Source: Paramecium octaurelia
Lineage: Eukaryota; Ciliophora; Oligohymenophorea; Peniculida; Parameciidae
Reading direction: 5' to 3'
NCBI GenBank assembly: GCA_905182995.1
Contig: CAJJDP010000136.1
Coordinates: 174,625-238,624 of the forward strand
DNA: 64,000 nt
How positions within the stretch are numbered: the first letter of the stretch is position 1; the number at the start of each line of letters is the position of its first letter. This document shows positions 57,510 to 64,000 of the stretch, in pieces. The position numbers and the translations under genes are program-made. A model generated the notes under the pieces. It was not told where the DNA came from and did no database searches. It saw only the letters and a program-made list of their open reading frames with translations.

Positions 57510-58330
57510 TCAATTTTGTTCAGATTCATTTAACATTTTAGAGAATTTATCAAAGTCAGATCTAATGCATAATACTTTTTCCTTTGTCTGTTTTATCTCA
57601 TCATATTATTCTTATTTTAATCTTCGTTATAGATTATATGCATTAGAAGATACTTGATTTAGCTTTGCATAAAAGAACTTGGTTGATGATTACAAAGTTT
57701 GAGAGGTAGTTACGGACTAATGGGTTGGTGAGACATGTAAACTGGAGTGTTTTTTGGGTAGGGGTTTTTCAGCTATAATAACATTTATGGGATTGTTAAT
57801 ATTCAAGGATTTATTTGACGATCTTCTTTTGGAGTGCTAAATTAATGCAAATTTAGCTTTGATGGAATTGGTTTATTAATTATTAATGCTCTATTTTTAA
57901 TTACAATTGACATTGGATTTTAGTGTTTAGTCATGTTCAATAAGTCTTGGGTTGGAGGTAGATCTATACAGTAATTCACTATTAAATTAGTGATATTTAG
58001 ATACTAATTAGGTTTGTCGAGAATCTGTCGACTAAGTTCTAAGAGGTGTTGACAATTTTACGAGAGAATTTACCATTTATGCTCTTTTAATTCATCTACT
58101 TTAAGTTCAGGTTCCGCCTTAATTTTTTGGATTCTCCTGTGTTGTTTACTATTAGTTGAAATTTGAGACTTTTGGGTAATTTAACATGAACTCTAATCTT
58201 TCAATAAAGATTTGAGTAAATCAAGTTTTGGTTGATGTTTTTATTTATCCTTTTACATTTTTGGCAACTATATGGTGGACATATACTGAGATTGTTAGAG
58301 TTAGTATTGATGATTGATAGATTGTTTCAT
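57510..58330 (-). CDS. Unknown basic, low-complexity protein, 265 aa
   Basis: Two exons joined by a 23-nt intron (GTCAATTG...ATAGAG) that brings two long frames into one. The protein is rich in Gln, Lys, Ser and Leu, basic overall, with likely coiled-coil stretches (LDLLKSLLKDQSS, RRLKQEQYDEIKQTKEKV). A central segment KRRSSNKSLNI contains an RRxS phosphorylation-type site. I do not recognise a domain. It begins 51 bp downstream of the giant Cys-rich gene on the same strand. Confidence 0.55.
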
Positions 58331-58381
58331 TATTATTAAAAAGTATATAAATTTTCAATATGAAATGTGAAACAAAAGATT

Positions 58382-61300
58382 TCAATAATAAAATAGATAA
58401 ATGATCATAACTAATTTAATGATGTTGGCACTAACATCTTAGTCATTGATATAGTAGCTGAGATCCGGATTTTATTGAACCCCACTCTCGCATATGTATT
58501 TGAATGAATGCCAATTGCACTCATAATCGATGGAATCACATTATTCTTTTTCAACAATCTTTTCGCAATGCTTTCTACAGACCTAATCCACAGAACTCCA
58601 ATAGCATCTTGATTAAGCTACACACATTTGTTCGTTTGTAAAATACTTGCACAAAATAGATTTACATTTATTGTTGGTAAAGGTGCAAAGTTTCGACTGT
58701 AAACAAGTGGCCTGATCTGTCTGCTCTTCGCATGATTCACATTGAGCGTACTTAGTTACAAAGCAAGTTTGATCATTCATCTCATTGCCTTAGCAAAACT
58801 ACCACGAGGACCCAAATAGACTATATTTATGATTATTAAACTTACTAGCAGGGTTTATTTGTACAATGATAGGGGCCAACTCTCAAAGCGGAAGGTTACC
58901 ATGAACATTATTGATTATTCACAGTACTTACATTGCATATCTCGAAATCATTGATATCCGAGCAGGTGGTAATTGTTGTACAGGCTTCATTGATGTAAGC
59001 ACAATTGTTCTTGGGACAGCTATTTTAATCAAAGTCAGAACAAACGGGACCTCTACACAAGTGATTGTCCTTAACACAAAAAGACTTTGAGCAATCTGTC
59101 TATGGGCAAATCTAATCAAGAGCTGTTGATGAAACACAATAATTATTGATTTGAATGCATGAAGTTGAATTAAAGTAGAAGGTGTCACACTTTTGCTTTT
59201 CATTAAGTAGTACAATATCCTCACATTGCTTTGCAATCTGGCATTGATTCGATATATCCAAATAACAAGTCTCATTGTTTAAAGACAATGTACTCAGACA
59301 CTCCACTTCATTTAGATCGAAGCATCTCTTTAATCGACATCCAGAATTAGCTAAATAGCAACTGCGATTAGATATACAACTATCTTGGGTTAATGAAAAA
59401 CACATGTTGATATTGGGAGTAGTCTTATAGAGACAAGATGCGGTGTCATTATCCCAGACACAGTTTTCTTGTAAACCACATGCTATGTTATTGATCCCTG
59501 GAGAATTGCAAGGTATTCTCAGTGGAACTCCATAACAACTGAATATATCCTTGTGATAATTACATTTCTAAACAGCTTGAATTGCACAAGCCAATGAGTT
59601 TACATTTTCTATTTCATAGCATACTGAACTTGTGCTTGTAAATGGAGCACATTAGTGATTCACAAATTAACAAGGCTCTTATTACAGTCCCAGACAAGCA
59701 TACTTATTTAATCCTGGTTGCACACATTTCTGATATCTGCTGTAAATCTTGGAGCAAACATGATGTATTGGATCATAGGTGCAAGCCTATTATTAATAGT
59801 CTATGTATTAACAAGCCAGACTATTTGTTTGTGTGAAATTATCACATTAATTAGTGTACTCATCAGGAACAAATAGAGAACATTCATCATTTACCCAATA
59901 GCAAGGTTCGGTGGTTATTGATAAACAAGCTGTCTTTGAAATCCCTTTGGTAGTACAAGAATCTTTGTCGCTTGCAGAAACACATTGAAACAACGATTCA
60001 TTATATTTGCAAGAAATCTATAGAGATGAACACACTTTTGGATTGACATTCTTATATTATGCGCAATTCGAATACTGGACATTCAATGAATAAAATGAGC
60101 AACGATTATTTGTAAATTGACATTTAGATTTCTTGATGTTATAACAAGCATTATCATTAAGACCAATTGTATCACAATCATCAGTTTCTGAATCACTAAG
60201 AACACAGGAGAAAAGAGTTGAAGAATATTTGACCTTCTTGTCACTAATGAATATCCCACAAACTGTAGGACTAATAAGTGTTGGAATATCCTCTATGTTT
60301 TCGTTATTGTCAAACTGGTAGCATCTCTAATTTCTCCATTTACAATTTGCTTTATTGTTCAAACAGCTCAAGTAGCTCTGATTTAGACATTAAGCCAAAT
60401 CACTTTGAACACAAGCATTGTTCAACCATTAACACTACTACTTAAAGTTGCCTATACAATCACTATAATTCAATTGGTCCTCACACAAATAAAGATTTGT
60501 GTCCAACATATTCCCTATCTGAATATTAGCTATGTCCTCCATACTTGTTATCTTCTAAGAACACTACAGTAAAACATCATTGAATTCACAATCATCAATG
60601 CTCTATGTCTAACAACTCATCTTATTATATGACTTCGGTAAGTCTTTACATAATGCCTTATTTGTAATGACAATATGTTAGCATTGTTAATTCAACCATT
60701 AACAAGCCATTGGAGCATACATGCAACCGTATTGATTTTAGATGTACAAACAATCAAATAATCGCGGAGTCCATTCTTGACACACCTGATCGTAAATAGT
60801 ACATATCTAATTTTTAACCAGTCTGCATAATTGAAAACTCAAGTTTTCATTGCAATTTTATAAGACTATCGAAGTTAATGGTATCTCTTAACATTAATTT
60901 GATGCTTAATTAAACAAGCAATTTTTGTTGCTGATCTCTATACAACTACGAAAGGTGTAATCAGAACACTATAAATTATTAGCAGAATTATCCTGGCATT
61001 CATTAGCACTCGGATTCCATTTACAATTAAAAGCGGTATCACAATTATAGTTTGAAATGTTGTTACATGTAAGATTGACTTTATTGATCATTTTTGTGCA
61101 TTTTGACAGATTCCAATAGCATTCTATATAATTTTAATTTAGACATGATAATTTATCGAATCCAAAATTATCACATGAAACTATCACCAAATCAGCATTC
61201 TTTGTATAACAAGACTTGGTCTAACTATCCCAGAATTTCGAGTTTATTTAACAATATCCCTACGAATATAGTATACTGGGATCACTCTGGCTGCTAAACT

Positions 61301-64000
61301 CTACGCATTAATTATTCAACCATATGCATTATTTTAAGGTGTATAATAAGCAAACTTATTGGTTTAATTGGGTACATTATAAATCATCTTGTAATTAATA
61401 AGATTAACAAGCATTATTATACCAAATGCATTAAAATTGTGTTGTTAATTATTGACAGGCAATTTGATTGATATTTGAACAACCTTCAATTGGTCCTTCA
61501 TCTGTCAAAACATCACATTTATAAGTTTTTAAATTATACATATACTTATTATCCATTAATTGGATACAAGAATTTAGATTATGATTCAAATTATAGGTGT
61601 TGGAGGATATGCTTTGACAGGATTGAAAAGCACCTGCATTATATTGCACTAAACAGTTCTTCTAATAAGCATATACACAATCATATAAATTAACTGCAGC
61701 TTCGCATTCGATTACCTTTCTGTCAATCTTTTTGCATAAACTATTTTGAAAATCATAGAAGCAATTCGGTTGTAATTATTAACAGACTTTGTAATTCACT
61801 TAGACATTTTCAATCTGATCGCAGTCAGTAAAGGCAGCACTTTGGCATTTATTACTCTCATATTTGCAATTGATTCCAAGGTCGCTGAGACACAGGGATT
61901 TTAATAAGATATTGTCACAACTCAATTGATTTTAATAGCAAAATCCTTAGCCTACCTTGTTGGAATACCAAAAACAGTTGGGTAGTGATAAACAAGTTTA
62001 AGGAGAATGAAATACATCCTCCTATTGGACACAGGATGTCAATTAACTTGTTATACACTTGGATTGAGTAAAGGTGCATTTTGAGGATCGTTAATGGATG
62101 CAAGTGATCATGCTCGAAGTTAGACTGCATTGCATATTAAAGGTATTATTGATATCGTATTATTGATGCTGCATATCTCCTAACAACTAGATGCATTACT
62201 AGGAATTGTAATAAACATTCATTTGCATGTTATAACAATATTAATAGGACTCAACATCATAATAATCAGATAATTATTTTAAGGTGCTGTCCTCTAAGCA
62301 TTAAGAATTATAGAAGACACAACTGAGATGTTGAATTGAGATGCACTCTTATTAGGTTTACAATTAGTAACAATATTTTATGTGAGCAGGATAAGAGGTG
62401 CACTTATTGTTTACCCATAGACATATGTGATTCTAGTTGACACACAATTGTTGACTTAAGGCGATGTTGCAAGGTAAAGTTTTATTTAATTATTATAAGA
62501 CACATCCGTTGAGTCCATTGAAACAAAATCCCCTTCCATTTTAACATACTTTGTAACTTTGGATATATGTAGCAGGGCAATAATTGTTTGAATCTTAACA
62601 TATTTTATTGGTTGAGTCCCAAACACAATTCTTTCCGCTGGTTTCACAACTATATATATTTCTGAATTGACAATCGACGTTATTATATGAGTTATTATAC
62701 TATTTGCATTTATTCTAAATGAAGATGCACTAAAACTTAGTCTGGTTCAAACACAGGGACTTACTAATGATGTCATCGCATTTATAAAGAACATTCGTAT
62801 CAGTTTAAGTTACACATTTATTAGTTCCAGAATCATAATAACAATTATCTGTTGCTAAACTGCAAATACTAGGACTTCCGTTTAAATTAGTGTTGATGTC
62901 TGCACATAAGAAGGATGAGGAATATTTTTAATTTTAAGAAACATCTATACAAGTGCTAAAAGTGCCTCGATTTAGAACAATGCATATTTGATCTGGAGTG
63001 TTGATTTTATTACAGATGTTAATGTTTGCCTATGAACATTTCAGGGTACTCAATTATAATTTTTTAAAGGTAGTGTCAGTAGAGAGGGGCAGACATTAAT
63101 GATTATAGAAATAGCATTCTGATTGAGTGAAGGAGACACACCTATGTAGATTGATTTTTAAGTTTGATCCACAGTCAGTTATGGGAGTAAGGTTTTGTAA
63201 ACACTTCATTTAAGTTAAATTGTATTCGCAGAAATGCTGGGTGTTTAATTTACCATTCTGTATTTTTTGTTGGCAAGCCTTTTGATTTACGATGTCATCA
63301 CAAACATCAAAATAATTTAATTTATAAAATTGGCATTCATTGTCTTTCCAGACACAAGGTTATTTTTGATTCTTAACACAAACAGATTATGTAAGTCCTT
63401 TGCAATTCAATGTTGAATACAAAGAGGGATTGTCAATTGGTTTGCAGTCCATCAAATCATAATAGCATTCACTCTACTGTTTTTAACATTAGACTTTATT
63501 CATGAATTATTAACAGGAATTGTTGTTGCTGATGTTGGAAATGCAATATCCATTATTATAGGAACATGGTTCTATGTCGATCATTGAACATGAATATGGT
63601 GATACATTGGCCAGTTGAACACATTCATCGAATATTTTAATATTTTGACAAGAGTTATTGATCCATACACAAAATTCATTTAGATTTGAGATACAAAGTG
63701 CTTTGGTTAAACCAACGGTATTGCAGGATATTTGACCGGTTAATTGAGTGCAACTCTATTTGATTTCATCATAGATGCAATTCTAAACATATGAACACAA
63801 TTTAGGATTGATATTCAACCTGTTATCACATTGTAGAAGGGGTTAAACTATTTAGCACTTCTATTATTCGTAATCCCATTGTGAGTTCAATTGTAAAGAC
63901 AAACAGAAGTGCCTGTTGATGTTTGATAGATCTTGAGTGTCCAAGATGTAATCTCTCTAGCATTACTTGGTATTTTCAATAAATCTATACAACGCTTTGT
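58382..64000 (-). CDS. Giant cysteine-rich surface-type protein (3' part)
   Basis: The frame is open from the right edge to TGA 58382, interrupted by one 25-nt intron at 58821-58845. That gives about 1860 residues in the window, with the start outside. It is built of degenerate units of roughly 40-70 residues with a cysteine about every tenth residue, often as CVW-x-NNECQ-like or CxWxNNxCxxY elements (PCVWKDNECQFY, MCLWVNNKCTSY, NCVWDSTNKICQ). Many N-x-S/T sites fit an extracellular protein. The C-terminus is hydrophobic (ANIIKLVMIIYLFYY), as for a GPI signal. This resembles the Paramecium surface antigen repeat style, but it lacks their strict eight-Cys period, so I call it surface-antigen-like only. 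Confidence 0.78.

Noticed and set aside
58382-58960. Premature end of the Cys-rich gene near 58820
   Set aside because: A 25-nt intron at 58821-58845 removes the TGA and restores the Cys-rich frame to the hydrophobic C-terminus.
1-64000. Reading the window with the standard genetic code (dozens of 60-150-codon ORFs)
   Set aside because: TAA and TAG occur in frame throughout conserved domains (kinases, PTP, USPs, ELP1), so they code Gln. Standard-code ORFs are fragments or shadows.

Overview
The window is macronuclear DNA of a Paramecium-like oligohymenophorean ciliate. TGA is the only working stop. TAA and TAG sit by the dozen inside otherwise conserved proteins, where glutamine fits. Introns are tiny (mostly 20-29 nt, GT...AG), the DNA is AT-rich, genes lie 10-100 bp apart on both strands, and a trichocyst matrix protein gene is present. 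A standard-code reading chops almost every gene into pieces. All models here were rebuilt by hand with the ciliate code, and exon length sums were checked to be multiples of three. I see no tRNA, rRNA, CRISPR array or mobile element.

Left part (1-13.5 kb): the start of a DUF4485-type gene, an NDUFAF7/MidA methyltransferase, a kinase-like gene whose 5' part is repeated around a single N (an assembly join), an ESCRT-III VPS60/CHMP5 protein, a TMEM33-like membrane protein, a PX sorting nexin, an unknown gene with a splicing problem, and a membrane-bound hybrid histidine kinase.

14-25 kb is signalling-rich: an ankyrin-DHHC palmitoyltransferase, a cyclin, a tyrosine phosphatase, two protein kinases head to head only 20 bp apart, a CDPK-like pseudokinase, and a trichocyst matrix protein. 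27.6-31 kb holds two coiled-coil proteins and a MORN/IQ protein.

31-54 kb is dominated by the ubiquitin system and kinases: a 2225-residue ubiquitin protease, Elongator subunit ELP1 (tail to tail with it, 13 bp apart), two small tandem genes of an unrecognised Cys-knuckle family, a CK1 kinase, a RING/B-box/LRR protein, a USP25/28-like protease, a multi-pass RING-H2 ligase, and an intronless cyclic-nucleotide-binding pseudokinase. The right end has a membrane-anchored LRR protein, small unknown genes and the 3' part of a giant cysteine-rich surface protein that runs off the window.

Because only TGA stops translation, long open frames arise easily in this AT-rich DNA. Small models in the gaps (6.3, 13.8, 16.1-16.5, 24.5, 26.4-27.5, 41.7, 47.4 and 56.6-57.4 kb) therefore get low confidence. 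The strongest novelty candidate is the tandem pair at 42.3-43.7 kb. It carries four copies of a PKA/PKG-type RRxS site fused directly to a CxCxxCG knuckle. Three of the kinase-fold genes have lost catalytic residues.
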